Shown: positions 37,201 through 50,189 of the stretch, in pieces
Layout: every line of letters begins with the position of its first letter
Numbering within the stretch: the stretch's first letter is position 1
NCBI GenBank assembly: GCA_949358305.1
Contig: OX442321.1
Coordinates: 8,643,605-8,707,604 of the forward strand
Source: Strigamia acuminata
Taxonomy: Eukaryota > Arthropoda > Chilopoda > Geophilomorpha > Linotaeniidae
DNA: 64,000 bases
Direction: 5' to 3'
The notes under the pieces: generated by a model
Told to the model about the DNA's origin: nothing
What the model saw: the letters and a program-made list of their open reading frames with translations, nothing else
Database searches by the model: none
Translations under genes and position numbers: made by a program

Positions 37201-40200
37201 TTGCATGCAATTATAATAGTTAATGAATTTTGGGTTTGATATATCCTTTCGTGTTCCAGATGGCCTGACCACAATGGAGCGAAATTGCATCAAATTTTGG
37301 TGAAATTTATTCATAATGTTGATTCGAGCAGTAAATTACAATTGATTTACAATTTAGGTTCATAAAGAAAAATTCTTTTAAAGTTTTTAGTTTTTTGAAA
37401 CGGTGAAATTTGTTATCAAAGTTTAAGAATTTGCTAACGGTGTGGGATTACACTTTGATAAGGCGATTTGAGTTGAGGTTTAGAGTTGTTTACGAGTCGG
37501 AATAAATCATTCAGGAGTCATCGCAGTGATTACATGAGTTAGGAATTTGTAATTTGCAATTACCTTCGCATATACACCATTCAATTCCTGTGTTGCTGCT
37601 GTCAAGTTGCTAATTAGGCGATGGAGAAAACATTAGTTTTATCACAGACAATTAATTTGTAGCTTACCTGTTGGCGCTTAGTTGATTATTATTTTAGTTT
37701 TCACTTTTGGGAAATTATATTGTTTTTGACAGTTTTATAAATAAACTGTAATGCACATTAAGTGTAATTAAAAATAAATTCAATTTAATCATATGCCAAC
37801 TGGCTGCTTAATGACATCGTATAACGTTCAAATTGGGTTTTAATTTACAACGGAACTATTAGAACCTAAATAATTTAAAACTTCATTTTTGTCAACTGGA
37901 CACGGTTGTAAATTTGAAAAGCAAGAGGAATAAATGGAGTATTAGGCCCTTGCGTATGGGTTAATTTGTTACGTTTAAGTGTTTATACATTTTTTTGTTT
38001 TAATTAAAAAAAATCTTTATACATTTTTCATCTCTTTACCAACTTGGCTTGTTTCGTTTTAAGATACATGTAGAAATTACTTTGGAACTTAGGAAAAGCT
38101 CGGGATTAAATGCTTGGGTCAATTTATTACGGTACACAAAGTATAAGTTGAAAGCTGTAAATTTAAAAGCAAGTGAAGCGGAAAGTGATGTGCAAATATC
38201 AGCAATGAATTTCCATTTGCAGAATAAAGCTGTTCAGTCGTCAGATTGAAATGAATGGTTTATGTTGAACTTATATTAATTTCTAGGTAAACATTTCAAG
38301 TTTTAAGACGAGAAAGAAAAGAAAATGCACTTTATTTTAATGAAAATAATAAGAGAGATCAAGTTGGGTGAATAATTAATGAGTAAGTACATGAGTTTTT
38401 GGGAAGATTGAAAAGGCTCAAATTTGATTGCAACGTTGCAGTTTGCCCATGTTCTTTTCTTCCATCGAAAGCAAATGTAATTACTCTCGTTGGATCTCAA
38501 AGGTTATTTGAATGACAGAATCATCTTCTTTCTGCTCCTACTTCATTAAATTTTATGGCCAAGCGTTTGTTGTGTTTACAGCTTTTTCCATTAATTGGCT
38601 TTGTAATTGTAATCATTTTTTTAATTGTTTTTTTATTTAAAAACAAAATAAAAAATGAGCTTTTATTTTGTGAAAGCAAATGAATAAATTCCCTAATTCA
38701 TTAGATTTTTTTTTTTAAATATTTATCAAAAAAATTTTTTCAAGGCTAATTGCTTGTTGTTTTTATGTCAGATGAGATAAGCGAAATTGAAGTAAAAGTG
38801 CAGTTACAGGTACAGCTTCATAACTCGAACAGAATCCATTGATTGCTTCTACACGAGAGGCAAGAATTGTTGTGAGAACGATGTTATTGTACAGAGGATA
38901 AGGAGGAGGAAATGGCAGCAGGCTACAAAGGTGTTCATGGTTCTAGAACCTCCTCATCCATCACCAGGGGGCTTTGGCCTGCTGCAGAGACAAGAAGATG
39001 GCGATTCTAGTGGGTTGCAGGGGCTCTCGAAAGAGTTAGGTTCGGGTTAGCGCAGCAGTGGTTCGGTGCTAATTGGGGCAAAGGCGATTGCGGAATTTGA
39101 TTAGGGCAGGCCGTAATAAATTGAGCCTCACACACTGATTCGGCATTTACATTACCCTACGTTCTTGATCCTAATTATTGGATGTCACCGGTAAAGGCCA
39201 AAAAGCGTTGAACTAGGTATAAAGATGGAATAATTTGTGGGGATTTATTTAAATACATTTGCAAGTATTCAAAATTTTTTTTGGGTGGGGTTTAGTGCAG
39301 GGTAATTAAATTTATGTGGAAATTAAATTTGTTTAGTTTTAATTAGTTTTAGGTTAATTTTGTTTGACTGATGAAAAATTCGGTTTGCTCGCTTAAAGCG
39401 ATCATGCGCGGGTTAACGTTTGTTTGACCCTCTATCGGGGAAAGAGGAGAGAGCCCTTAAATTAAGAGCGACCTCTCGTTTAGATTTTAATTTTTGAAAT
39501 TAAATCATGAAGCGATGACAGGCGTAAAAAATGCAGGAGGGGTTTGTGAAAAAACGAAGGTCTCTGTATGGGTCAGTGATTAATTCGCGCAATTCATCTT
39601 GTATGCCTCACGTTTCATATCGGCCTTTCTCTGGCGCGACAACAAAGAGCCATCTAGGATTTGAGCTACGGCGGAAAATCACTCGCTGGAACTTTTCCCG
39701 CCTTTTGTGCACCGATCACCCGAGATGGGAAGCAAAGGCGCTGTCTGTAAGGCCAGATAAGGCGTGTGGCGCCGTCTGTCGACCCCTTCATCTGCTAGCG
39801 AGTGAAAGGATTGCAGGTGATGGGTGTGGGCATGGGCTTTTGTTCTCGTCTATCTTGACCTAAAAGAAGCCAAAGGTGTCCCTGAGATCGCACCCTGGAC
39901 TGTTGGTTGCACAATGCTATCAGCAGCTAACAGGCAGTGTTGAATAGTTCACATGTGGAATGACAAGTGGTGCCAATTGTGCCCTTTGTTCTAAGCCAGT
40001 CTTAATTTTCAACGTAATTACTGAGAGAAAGGCGTTTTAATAAAGGAGATTGTCTTTAAAGATTGTCCTTGCTCACACTGCGCTTGGTGTTGATGAAAAA
40101 TGCTACTAGATGAGATGAGGTATTGATTGCGAGAAAATGACCAGCAAAAAGATAGAAAATGCCCAAATTGTTTGCTGATTAAATTTTAGTTGCTAAGTAA

Positions 40201-43192
40201 GTGGGTTTCGACCAATTAGAAATGTGGAGTGTGATCACGTGGAGCGAAATGTGAACTGTTTTTGGAAAAAAGAAAGGGGAAAAAAAAAGAAAAACATTTA
40301 TTCAGATATAAGTTTTTAATGGAGTTTAATATTGAGACAAACATCAGGGATATTCATGATTGCTTGGAGGGTTTTGCATAGCATTATGCGACTGTATTAA
40401 AGGAACCTTTGGCTCTTGGCCGAAGCACAAAAAAAAACTTTCAGAGATATACACTATGCAATAGTTGAATGGTTTCGCTTTAAAAAGTTGAACTGGAAGA
40501 AAAATCTCAAAGCGGCCTAAACTGCCTTGGGAGTCAATTCATGGTTTTCATTTTTTCTCCCGTTTACTATCTCAGGCAGGACATTGAAATTTTGTATGCA
40601 GCAAAATTATGTGCTTTTCTTGCTATCATGTAGGACTTATTTCCATGCAGAAAGTTTTTGCTTTTGCGTAAAATAACGCGGCCAAATCATTGTCCTAAAA
40701 CTTAAAGCTAGAAATATAGCGAAAGAAAGGCTTAAATTGAAGTGTGAAACGTGTATTTTGCCCTGGGGCAACCAATTTTGACAAAAAAAAATGCGAATCC
40801 GTTTTTTTTTTTACGATGTTTGGTTGCATTACTGTAGATAGTAGCCGTTTTTTTTATTTATTGGTTTTTATTGGCTTAAAGACTTAAATGAGGTTTTTTT
40901 GTTCTTCCTGATACAAAAGGGATTGGGGATTTTTGCTATTGAGATGTCCAGTTTATGGGCTACTAGTTTAGAGAGACTTTTAAGCCTTGGGGAGTCGGCA
41001 GAATTGGTTTTTTCTCTCAGTTTGGAGATAAAAATAAAGCGAGTCCACGTTGATATAAAAGGGTTTGTTGGAAATGACAATCCGTTTTGCCGTTAAGATG
41101 ATTTTTTCCCCTCCGAACGTTCATCACAACGGGTTACATTTCACTATTGAATTTGCAGCTCCTTTGGATCTGGATGAGTGAAGATAGAGCGTTGAGGTTA
41201 ACCTGAAGAAGGAGCGTGCCCCATTCATCAGCAGATGTGACGCCTAGTACAGAGTCTGATAAGCCCAACTATCAATTAAGAAAAGAAATACGGAAAAAAG
41301 CGGGAGTGGAAGGCTGACGGATAAAGAATAAAATGGGCGAAACTGAAGGAGGCGTTAAAGCATTTTCTCGCACAATGGCTGGTGATGTATTGCGCGAAAC
41401 GGATATGCATCTGCAGTGCAAGGTGGCAATCACACTGTTGCTAGGCAACCTGCCGTCGAATGGATCGGATTGGGCTAGGAGCAAACGCTGCGTCTCGGTG
41501 GAAATATTGCACTGAAAAGCTACACTGCATGCTGGGCACAGGTGTAGTGCAGGAAAGTGGCTCACTGGAGGATTTCCGACGGACGAATATGTAGATTGAC
41601 TACTGGCTTGTGTAAACATTAATTTGGTTCACGAGAAAAAGGGGGATTTGTTTTAGAAAATGAAAAAAATTATTTCTTTTTTTCTTTTGGATCTTCTTTG
41701 AGGAGGATTTGTCGCAGTCACTAAGCCTAAATTTATATATTTTGTCTCAGGTGATGCTACAGACTTGAGCGAGTTGCCAAGATTTTTTTTTAATTTTTTT
41801 GTTTTAGTCGGGGGATTTTTTCTGGATGTTATATGAAATGTCGGAAACGTTGTTGTTGTTGCTGAGTCTGCAACATTCACAGAAAAAGAGAAAAAAATAA
41901 TTTGTTTTTTTGGGATTTTTTTTGGGGATTTTTTTCGCTCTCCCATTTTGGTTTGGTTGTTGGTATAAGGTGGAGAACAGTGCCGAATTGCTTTTTATCC
42001 CCTTATTTTTTTGCTTCATTTTTTAAAAACTTTTCCGCTTCTTACGATGGCTGTCATGCCACCTTTTCCAAGTTGCTGCCTTTTGCTTGCTGGAGTGTGA
42101 TAGTCCAGAGACAGCAGTTTGTTGCCCGCAGCTGGCTTACACTCGGTTTGTTTGAGATAGGGCGATGGAAAAGCTGAGACGAGATGAAAGTGGTGATGGG
42201 CATCACAATTCAATAAGAACGGCACAACGTATCCATGTGGAGCTAATCATTCTGATTGAAAGAAAGAATATTTTTCGTAAATAGATAAAATATGAAATGG
42301 GAAAATGAAAAGAAAAGAAAAGAAAAAATATATTTTCAATTTTTTATTTATTTTTTTTTATTATTTTTTTTATTTTTAGGTTGACAAAAAAAATGCAAAG
42401 ATAAAAGTTCGGGAAAACTGATTTTTGTTTACTGTGTGAATGATTCGAAAGAAGAATTTTTTCTTCTTGTTTTTGTTTAAAGTGCTTTGAAAGAATCAAA
42501 TAAAGAGGTTGGGGGGAAAAAAATGTAAATTTGTTTACACCCATTCCGCTTTCTTTTCCTTTACGAACTGAAGGAAGAAGAAGAAGAAATCTCTGATTTG
42601 TTCTTACATTTTGAAAAACAAGTGAATGGAGATTTTAAATCACTGTTTATTTTCTGTGTTAGTAGGTTTGTTCCAATTCACTTTTTTTTTCCCACTTTTT
42701 CCTCCCGTCTTTCTGCATGTACATGTTTTGAAAAAGAAAAGAAAAGGAAAAAAAAAAAAACATCAAAATAAAAAAAAATGGGAAAAAAGCTAAGAGAGAT
42801 TGAATCCCATTTGGTAAACAGTAGACTCAAATCAGTTAGATAAATCCTAGCAATTCCCAAAGAGTTTTCTTTTATGAAAACATCTGATAGGAAAGAAACG
42901 GGAATGAAAAAAGAATATAAAATTCGGTGGAAATTTGACTAAACTGAAAGTGAGTTATGACGACTGGCGTTCATTCATGTGCTCAATAAGGTCGAAGTAA
43001 TCTTTCTGTCATTTGCAAAGCGACAGATTACTTCTGCTGGCATGATCCGTCCTATTTCCTTTATGATGACTTTATTCGGCTAACAACACATCCTTTCATT
43101 TAACATTTGTAATTTCCCAATAGACTCTTAAATGGGTTGTTTTTCTTTTCTTCTGTCGCACATGATATCGTGCGCAAGATTGCAATCAAATT
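31221..43192. other. Non-coding stretch, no gene recognised
   Basis: This is AT-rich DNA, often with strong G-over-C excess on the + strand (for example 37441-37500 has 20 G and 5 C). A locally A-rich patch at 34600-34780 includes CAGGTAAGAG, a donor-like sequence, without a matching exon. Frames over 100 codons at 35314-35697 (-), 39531-39863 (+) and 41272-41619 (-) carry no recognisable domain. Low-complexity tracts cluster at 41650-42800. Confidence 0.6.
42304..42376 (+). repeat. AAAAG-rich then T-rich low-complexity tract
   Basis: GAAAAGAAAAGAAAAGAAAA is followed by a long T/A-rich run with few C or G. It is one of several such tracts in 41650-42800. Confidence 0.8.
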
Positions 43193-43194
43193 TA

Positions 43195-43403
43195 CAGTCT
43201 GTTACAAAATTATAAGGACAGCCACCATTTTTTAATAATATAATTTTCATCAGACCCAGAATTTTTATATTTTGCACATACATAAATAAGGTTAAAACAA
43301 AGTTCCACAACAAATTTCACAACAATCCAACAATTAGTTCTTAAGTTATGAGCATTTTTCTGAATTAGTCACAATTTTGACCGTTACATAATTATAAGGA
43401 CAG
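43195..43403 (+). repeat. Left terminal inverted repeat of the Tc1-like element
   Basis: This 209-bp repeat is the inverted counterpart of 44560-44768. A transposase-site motif occurs at its outer end (GTTACAAAATTATAAGGACA from 43199) and again at its inner end (GTTACATAATTATAAGGACA from 43383), both in the same orientation. That is an IR/DR layout with two binding sites per end. Confidence 0.92.
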
Positions 43404-43429
43404 TTAAAAATAAATGGAAATTGGTTTGA

Positions 43430-44425
43430 TTAATATTTGGTAGAACCACCTTGGGCCTGAATTACATTAAATATTCTGTCTGGCATTGTTTTGACAAGTT
43501 TTTGGAGTTGGTCATCCTTAATTTCTTCCCAAGCATCCATTATTGCCATTTTTAGATCATTTACATGCAGGAACTGCCTGTTTTGGCGATAAACAATTCT
43601 GGTCATAATTCCCCACAGGTTTTCTATAGGGTTTAGATCAGGACTCTTTGAAGGCCATCCAAAAACCTTAATTTTTTCATCACAAAACCATTTTTTTGTT
43701 GATTTGGAGACATGAACTGGAGCATTGTCTTGTTGAAATGTCCAGTTATCGCCACCAATCAATGGACCAAAAGCAATTAAATTGTTTTTCAGAAGGTCTT
43801 GGTACTTCAGAGAATCCATTTTTCCTTCAATCACAACAATGTCAGTTTTTCCATTGAATGCAAATGCACCCCACACCATCACTCCCCCACCTCCCATTTG
43901 ACGGCTCATTCTTACTTTTGAATTTTTGCGCAAATCATGCCAATAATATCCATAACCATCAGGGCCATCTAGATTCCACTTCTTCTCATCAGAAAAAACA
44001 ATTTGTTCCCACTCTTTTGTCCAGCTCATCACAGAATGGGCCCACTGCAATCTTGCTTGCTTGTGTGCAGGAGTTAAATTTGGTTTCACTTTCATCTTGG
44101 CATATTCCACTAAGCTATTGTTCTTCAAACTTCGCCAAATTGTTGTATGAGACACATTTTTTGACAATTGAGCTGCTGCTTGCCTTGTTGAAAGTTCACT
44201 GTTTGTTACCAGTCTAAAAACCTGTCGTTTATCCCTTGTTGACAGCTTGGGTTTGCAACCACTGCGTTTGTTTTGACCATAGTTTTCTTTTTTGGTCAAC
44301 ACATTGGCCACAGCAGTTTTAGAACGTTGTATAATTGTTCCAATTTCCCTATAGGATTTTCCAGCTCCATGCAGTTCATAAATTTTCCGAATTTCAAGTT
44401 CAGTAAGTTCAAATTTGCGCGGCAT
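43430..44425 (-). CDS. Tc1-like transposase (DD34E), 331 aa, intact
   Basis: The protein cuts and pastes the surrounding element. It is full length for the family (about 340 aa) with no stop or frameshift. Residues about 5-50 form a first helix-turn-helix for terminal-repeat binding (ELTELEIRKIYELHGAGKSY). The basic linker KRSGCKPKLS at about 53-62 corresponds to the GRPR-like linker of Tc1 proteins. A second helix-turn-helix covers about 75-115 (STRQAAAQLS, TTIWRSLK). The DDE catalytic domain covers about 140-285. The acidic triad is D146 (FSDEKKW), D233 (QQDNAPVH) and E268 (SPDLNPIENLWG), with 34 residues between the second Asp and the Glu. The start ATG at 44425 gives the typical MPRK opening. 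The TIR-internal reading frames on either side are not genes. Confidence 0.95.
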   Translation of the reverse strand: MPRKFELTELEIRKIYELHGAGKSYREIGTIIQRSKTAVANVLTKKENYGQNKRSGCKPKLSTRDKRQVFRLVTNSELSTRQAAAQLSKNVSHTTIWRSLKNNSLVEYAKMKVKPNLTPAHKQARLQWAHSVMSWTKEWEQIVFSDEKKWNLDGPDGYGYYWHDLRKNSKVRMSRQMGGGGVMVWGAFAFNGKTDIVVIEGKMDSLKYQDLLKNNLIAFGPLIGGDNWTFQQDNAPVHVSKSTKKWFCDEKIKVFGWPSKSPDLNPIENLWGIMTRIVYRQNRQFLHVNDLKMAIMDAWEEIKDDQLQKLVKTMPDRIFNVIQAQGGSTKY

Positions 44426-44559
44426 GATCTTTCACTGATTTAAACAAAGAAACAGTTATTTTTAACTGTCAAAAACATTAATATGATGTCATGGAATGTT
44501 CCATTATGAGTTATAAATAACCACGGAAAGAAATTCTGTTTTTAATGTAAAAAACTAGA

Positions 44560-44768
44560 CTGTCCTTATAATTATGTAACAGCCAAAATTGTGACTAATT
44601 CACAAAAATGCTCATAACTTAAGAACTAATTGTTGGATTGTTGTGAAATTTGTTGTGGAACTTTGTTTTAACCTTATTTATGTATGTGCAAAATATAAAA
44701 ATTCTGGGTCTGATGAAAATTATATTATTAAAAAATGGTGGCTGTCCTTATAATTTTGTAACAGACTG
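44560..44768 (-). repeat. Right terminal inverted repeat of the Tc1-like element
   Basis: This 209-bp repeat matches the left one in inverse orientation. The three differences I see are one in the stretch before the inner motif (CTGAATTA versus GTGAATTA) and two just outside the inner motif. The inner motif lies at 44560-44580 and the outer one next to the end at 44768. Confidence 0.92.
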
Positions 44769-45568
44769 TAGATGCCATATAACACCTGTCTATAAAATAA
44801 CTACCAAGTGCAATGAAAAAAAAATATTTTGCCGTGTAACTTTAACATTCATTATAGCTCATTATAAAAATTTTAATGAATGAATTAATTAAGAAAATTA
44901 TATTATAATAACAAAAGCAGAATTAGTACACAAGTTCTTATTGGCAACGAATTCATGACTGGGAATTATTGAACCACAACTCTCCTGCTACCATAGAAGC
45001 GATTAAACCACAGACTAATAATCCAGTGCAGCCACGAAAAGCAACTTGAGAAGCGAATTCAAATGAATGCAGGCCTAATAATATACTGTATATTGATTAA
45101 ACAAATTAAAGATTTGTATGGATAGCATTTTTAAAGTTTAACGGTTTTGGGATTTAATTATTTAGTAGAGATTTCGAAATTGCTCTTGTGGTATTGATTT
45201 GAGCAATTTTTTTCCTCCTTAAAGCCTAGTTGAATTTGAAGTCGAACAACTCTGATCCATTACAGGCCACCCTTGAGTTTGACGTGGTTTTTTTTGGGGT
45301 CGTGGGGTCCGCTGGTCTTTTTCTTTGCCGGTTGGCAGTAGGAAGTCGGATCATGTTCACTCGGAGATCACCGCAGAAGGGAGTCGACCACTGGCTCATC
45401 GCCAGCACAATATGGATACTCTTTTCCAATTTCCATTCAAGTCGTTGTGCTTTAACACTTGCGCTGCTCCATTGCATTTGAAATTTCTCTTCCTTTTGAC
45501 AATATTTTTTCAAAAAGTGCTCTATCTATTTTTAAGGTGCATTAGACGCGGATTAAGACTTGGGAGAG

Positions 45569-45588
45569 AAATAAATAAATAAATAAAA
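45569..45588 (+). repeat. (AAAT)n short microsatellite
   Basis: About five units of AAAT end in AAAA. Confidence 0.85.
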
Positions 45589-47573
45589 GGATGGGGCCAC
45601 CTGTCTGTGGAGTTTAGAATCTGTTGATTTAGGCGTGTTTGCAAAAGCAACAGTTTTAAACAATGACCTGCCTGTTGTGGTAAACAAGAGAACTGTCTTG
45701 CACGCGGGAAAGAAATCCATTAAGAAAGTGAATGGCGACCATTCATGCGTGGGCGTGAGAGCGCTTTCGTGACAAAGATGGATTGGTGGCTTGGTGTGGG
45801 TAGTTGGCCACTCTAGCGGCAGGAAAGACAGGAAAAACCCCCATCTTTAAAAGAGTGGCTGCTGTTGGAGAAAAATTATTCTCATAATTCCCCATAGTGA
45901 CGTTGCGGAATCGGTGGCGAATATATATTTGAAACTTTTATATCTTTATCCGCGATTTTCTTTAATGCGATGGGTTCTTGCATTGTGAACGTAAATCTCA
46001 CTCTGATTGATGTCGGGTAAATTAAAGTGTTTGCGAAACCGGCTAGTTAGTGTTGTTTTGATGTTATTGATTGCTCATTAATGCTTGCACGAGGTTTTCA
46101 GGTGCGCTATTGATTGATGTAAGTTAATAATTGGAATTGATTTAAGACCAATGTGATTAATTACTGCTGGCTTATGCTTTATTGTACTTGCCCGGCGAAT
46201 TGATTAAGTTTGCCATTGAATACAAAGTGCTTCTTGATTAACAACAATTAATTAAATTGAATTTTGCCGTTTTGGTTTTTCCTTCTGTTTCCCAATTCTT
46301 CTGTCTGAAAGACTGAAAGCAATTAATGAATTGGTAATAATAAATTAATTTCTGCCACTTTTCAGTTTGGTTTTGACAGTTGCAGAAACAGAGGGTTTAT
46401 TGATCATTTTTGAAAGTTTTTTTTTTATTTATAACGAAATTTGTGCTTCTTGTGTTTTTCTTTTTCTTTTATTCTTTTTTAAATATTGATGGTGGCAACT
46501 TCTTTTAGTGAATGTTAATTTTAATTGGAAATTTTACAGACCATCAGGGGGGGAAGCTCAATTAGGTGATAAAAGAGAGAAAGAAGAGAAGATAAAGAAA
46601 AATCAATTGCTAGACGTCTTCGTTTTCAGTATAAAAGTGCATATATAGACTAAAAAAAATGAAATGATGTAGAAAAAATGTCGAGAGGGAAAGAGACGAA
46701 AACTCAACATTCCACAGATGTTGCTTTTGTTCAGCTGGAAAAATCTTTTCAATCCTCTTGCATTTTCCGATTTTTTGCTTTCTAATTGACTACGCTTTTC
46801 CTATTAACTGAAACATTTTTATTTACGTATTTGTTGCATTCGCAACAGACCGAGAGTTTTATAATTCCAATTTATTTGTTTTCTATGAAATTCAAAATTA
46901 GCAAAAGTAGAGTAGAGTTGAGGGCCGTAGAGGGAAGTTCTAATTAAATTAGAATTTTATTTTATTATTATTTTTTCTTGCAAGACTTATTTCACACGTA
47001 ATTAGTCAATTCAGTCCACAAGTTTTAGTTTTGAATTGAATATTTGTTACAGTTCGGTGACTTAAGATTAACCAGACGAAAATAATTTTTTACAATTTCC
47101 ATAATTTCCCAGTTTATGTTTTTACTTCAGCTTCTATCTTCTTTTTTTGTGTTTTAAGCTTAAGTAAATGTTTTTTCTACGTATGTAGGCCTGTCCATAA
47201 AAAAAAAAACATTTTTAAAATTTCTTCCACAAATATTCCACAAGTATTTTGTTTTAAAATGTACTTGAATGTGTTTATTTTAATAATTCATAATTTAAAA
47301 TAATTATTTATTTTTTGCTTTAATTGCTATAGCCTATTTATACATCATTTAAATGTACTATAACCAACTTAACGTTTCGGCTCTACATAATGTAATAGGA
47401 ATTAGTGTGTACTACACATCAGCCATTCTTACCGCAGCGCTAGAGGTAAAATTCTTGTTAAATTCTTGTACCGTCGCAAGACAAACTATTGCAAAAGTAT
47501 CTGCCAAGAATGTTTTCATTAATCGCATTTTTTTGTGTTTCTACGAGAAATTCGAAATTAGAGTTGCATCTTC

Positions 47574-47617
47574 TATATACGTATATATATTTATACATAT
47601 ATACGTATATATATATA
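47574..47617 (+). repeat. TA-rich simple repeat with two TATACGTATA palindromes
   Basis: This alternating TA tract contains TATACGTATA twice and is flanked by T- and A-rich sequence. Confidence 0.85.
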
Positions 47618-50189
47618 GAACATGAAATATGAGAAAGTGCAAAAAAAAAGAGAAGAAAAAAATCCAATATTCTGTGTCTGAGACAAATGTCCTTTTTTAT
47701 AGGCGATATTTCTAAAGTTGTTGTACGGGCACGAGTCCGCATATTACAGAACTGTGTTATTTATTTTTTGATCTCCTTACTTAGTGCAGCCATTTTGCAA
47801 AAAAAAATAATAAAAAAAATAAAATAAAATACATGTTATTTAATGCGAGGTTAGAATATTTAAGGTTCAAACAAACATAAACTTGTATCTTTCCAATTTG
47901 TTTTTGTACGTACAAATATATTTTTTAATTTAACACAAGATAAAGGGGCGTTAAAGGAAAGGAGCAAATGGCTCCTCGTTCATCATATTTCAAATGTACA
48001 ACACATGCGCAATATGTGGCATGTGAAGTCGAAAGGGAGTTGGGGTAAATGTTCCCACATTAATTTTGTTTTTATGGCATCTGTTATGTTTTAAAAATGT
48101 TTATTCAACTCATTGTTTGCTGCCCGTAAAAGAGGAAGATCAAGAGCTTTTTATATGCTTGTAATTATTTATGTGCAGTGTATGTACACACAAGTGGAAA
48201 GCGTACAAGAGTCGAGGCCCTTCAACAGTTAAGTCTTATGGGCCATTCCAGCATGTAAATATTAGAGGAGGGCCGTTAATAACTTTGAAGGTTAATAACA
48301 GAGTTGATCAAGTACATTTGCACAATATAATGGACTTGATTTAACAGTTTTAATGCTTTTTCGAAAGCAGAAATGTCCGTTGGTATGGGGATAGATAGGG
48401 TAGAATAGAACACGTCTTTGTTTGTTTGTAATTTTTCTTTTCAACAGTTTCTAAGTTTCCAACTTCAAACTATAGCACTATAATTGTTTTTTTTTTAGGT
48501 TGTAAGAGTAAGTACACACAAAAAAAGAAAAGAAATACGAGAACTAAAGCACCTGTTTGTACACTGTAGTAGAAATTTTGGTTTTTTTCTTTTTATTTTC
48601 ACTCTTCTTTGTGTCCATACTTGAGAATAGATGTTGTAGGTTGAAAGAAAAATAAGCAGATTTTAAAGACGATAGAATAAGCGGGTGAAATGAAAAATAA
48701 ATAAAAATTGCAATAAAAGTGTAATTGAAAGCATCGACCTTATCATGGGATAAGAGCTTGACAAGTGCTATGATAAGAACGGTTTCCAAGTTTATATATT
48801 TTTTATTAAAAAAAGTACAGTTTTGAAATTTTTATTTACCTGTACGTTTTTTGTATCCCCAAGAGTATCAATCATTTGGTGTGGTTGGATAAGAAGTGGG
48901 GTTCTAATGGAAGTTGGAATGAGGAAAGAAAAGGTCATGTATGTTTCGTGAGCAATCATCTTTCCCTTGGAAATGGTTGCCATGGCAACTGCTGGTAGCG
49001 GGTGCCTCACCCTGGTGTAATACAGTTTCTTTGAACCGAAACGAGCTCAAGTGGTTCTTGCTCATGATTTCCCAACCAATTCTTTCTCTATTCCTTCTTT
49101 TCCCATGCGGAGTTGCCATCCTTTTCTCACTAATAAAGGAAATGTGAAGCGAGTTTTGTTTGGCCCCTCCCTTGTCGCCACTCATCTGCTATTGATTCTT
49201 GACGTTGTCATAGTTACTGCGAGGTTTTAAGTAGTAAACGACGTGTAAGCGGTGGCTTCGCTATTGCTTTTGATTGATAGTGTTTGAATTTGGTTCTAAT
49301 AACAGTTTGTGTGTCAATGTAAAAGGAAAGTGCTTAAAGATGTTATTGATAACGGTCAAGTTTTGCAACAAGAGAATTTAATATCGTAATTGAGCTTGTT
49401 GATGATGCATTTTACTGCACTTTAATTGCATTCTAATTATTTGCATGTTTAAAACTTTTAAATTAAGGAAATGTTTGCTTGGTTTTTTTCTAACTCCCTC
49501 TGGAGGTTTTTCAATATATTTTTTTCATAGCATTTTTAATTGGACAAATTGAATAAATTTGTTGATACCTTGGAATGGATCGTTTAGAAGAAAATAAGGA
49601 TGAGAAAATGATAACTCTTGAATATTCGAGTAAAAAAATAATAATTTCAGACGTCATTTATTTTCTTCTATTTTTTTCTGTTAGTTTTGACATTTAACTT
49701 ATCTTATTTTTTTGCCTGCAATGATGAGGTTGTTTGCTTGAAACTGTTTGCATTTGTTAGACATGCATGGCCTATCACTTGAAGAAAAGAGCCGTGTGTG
49801 TGTGCGTAGAAGAAAGTGAGTACTTGCATTGCGTTGCCACGGAGATCTTTTTAGTTGTGATTTTTTTCCCTTTTTTTCTATCTTTTCTCTTGGAAAGAAA
49901 ATGTTTAGTTTAAGTTCGTGTATGCTAAAAGCAGTACAAAGCAAATTTCTTGGTTTAATGTAAGAAGACAAGCGATGCAATTAAAAGTCTAAACGTGACG
50001 TTTCATTGATCTGGTGTTGGCTTGTAATTAATGGTAATTTTATTCGAGCAGCTGCGGAGGAAGACACACGGGATAATTATCACTTCAGTCTAGCTACTAT
50101 TTTACTTTGCTTTTTTCCATCGAAATTTAATTTCACCAACTTTTTTCTTTATGAAAAAAAATTAAACATTTTTGTAAAAAAAGGAAAAA

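Larger units (their letters stand above)
43195..44768 (-). mobile_element. Tc1/mariner-superfamily DNA transposon, apparently complete
   Basis: The element is 1,574 bp long and begins CAGTCTGTTAC at both ends in inverted orientation. It is flanked by a TA dinucleotide on each side (43193-43194 and 44769-44770), the expected target duplication of this superfamily. It carries 209-bp terminal inverted repeats and one uninterrupted transposase gene on the - strand. By eye the two inverted repeats differ at only three positions, so the insertion is young. Termini beginning CAGT and a DD34E transposase place it in the Tc1 branch; the long repeats with internal motif copies resemble Tc3-like or IR/DR elements. 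It sits in non-coding DNA and disrupts no visible gene. Confidence 0.95.

Noticed and set aside
43128-43313. Open frame duplicated at 44650-44883
   Set aside because: The identical translations are the two Tc1-like terminal inverted repeats read in opposite directions, not genes.
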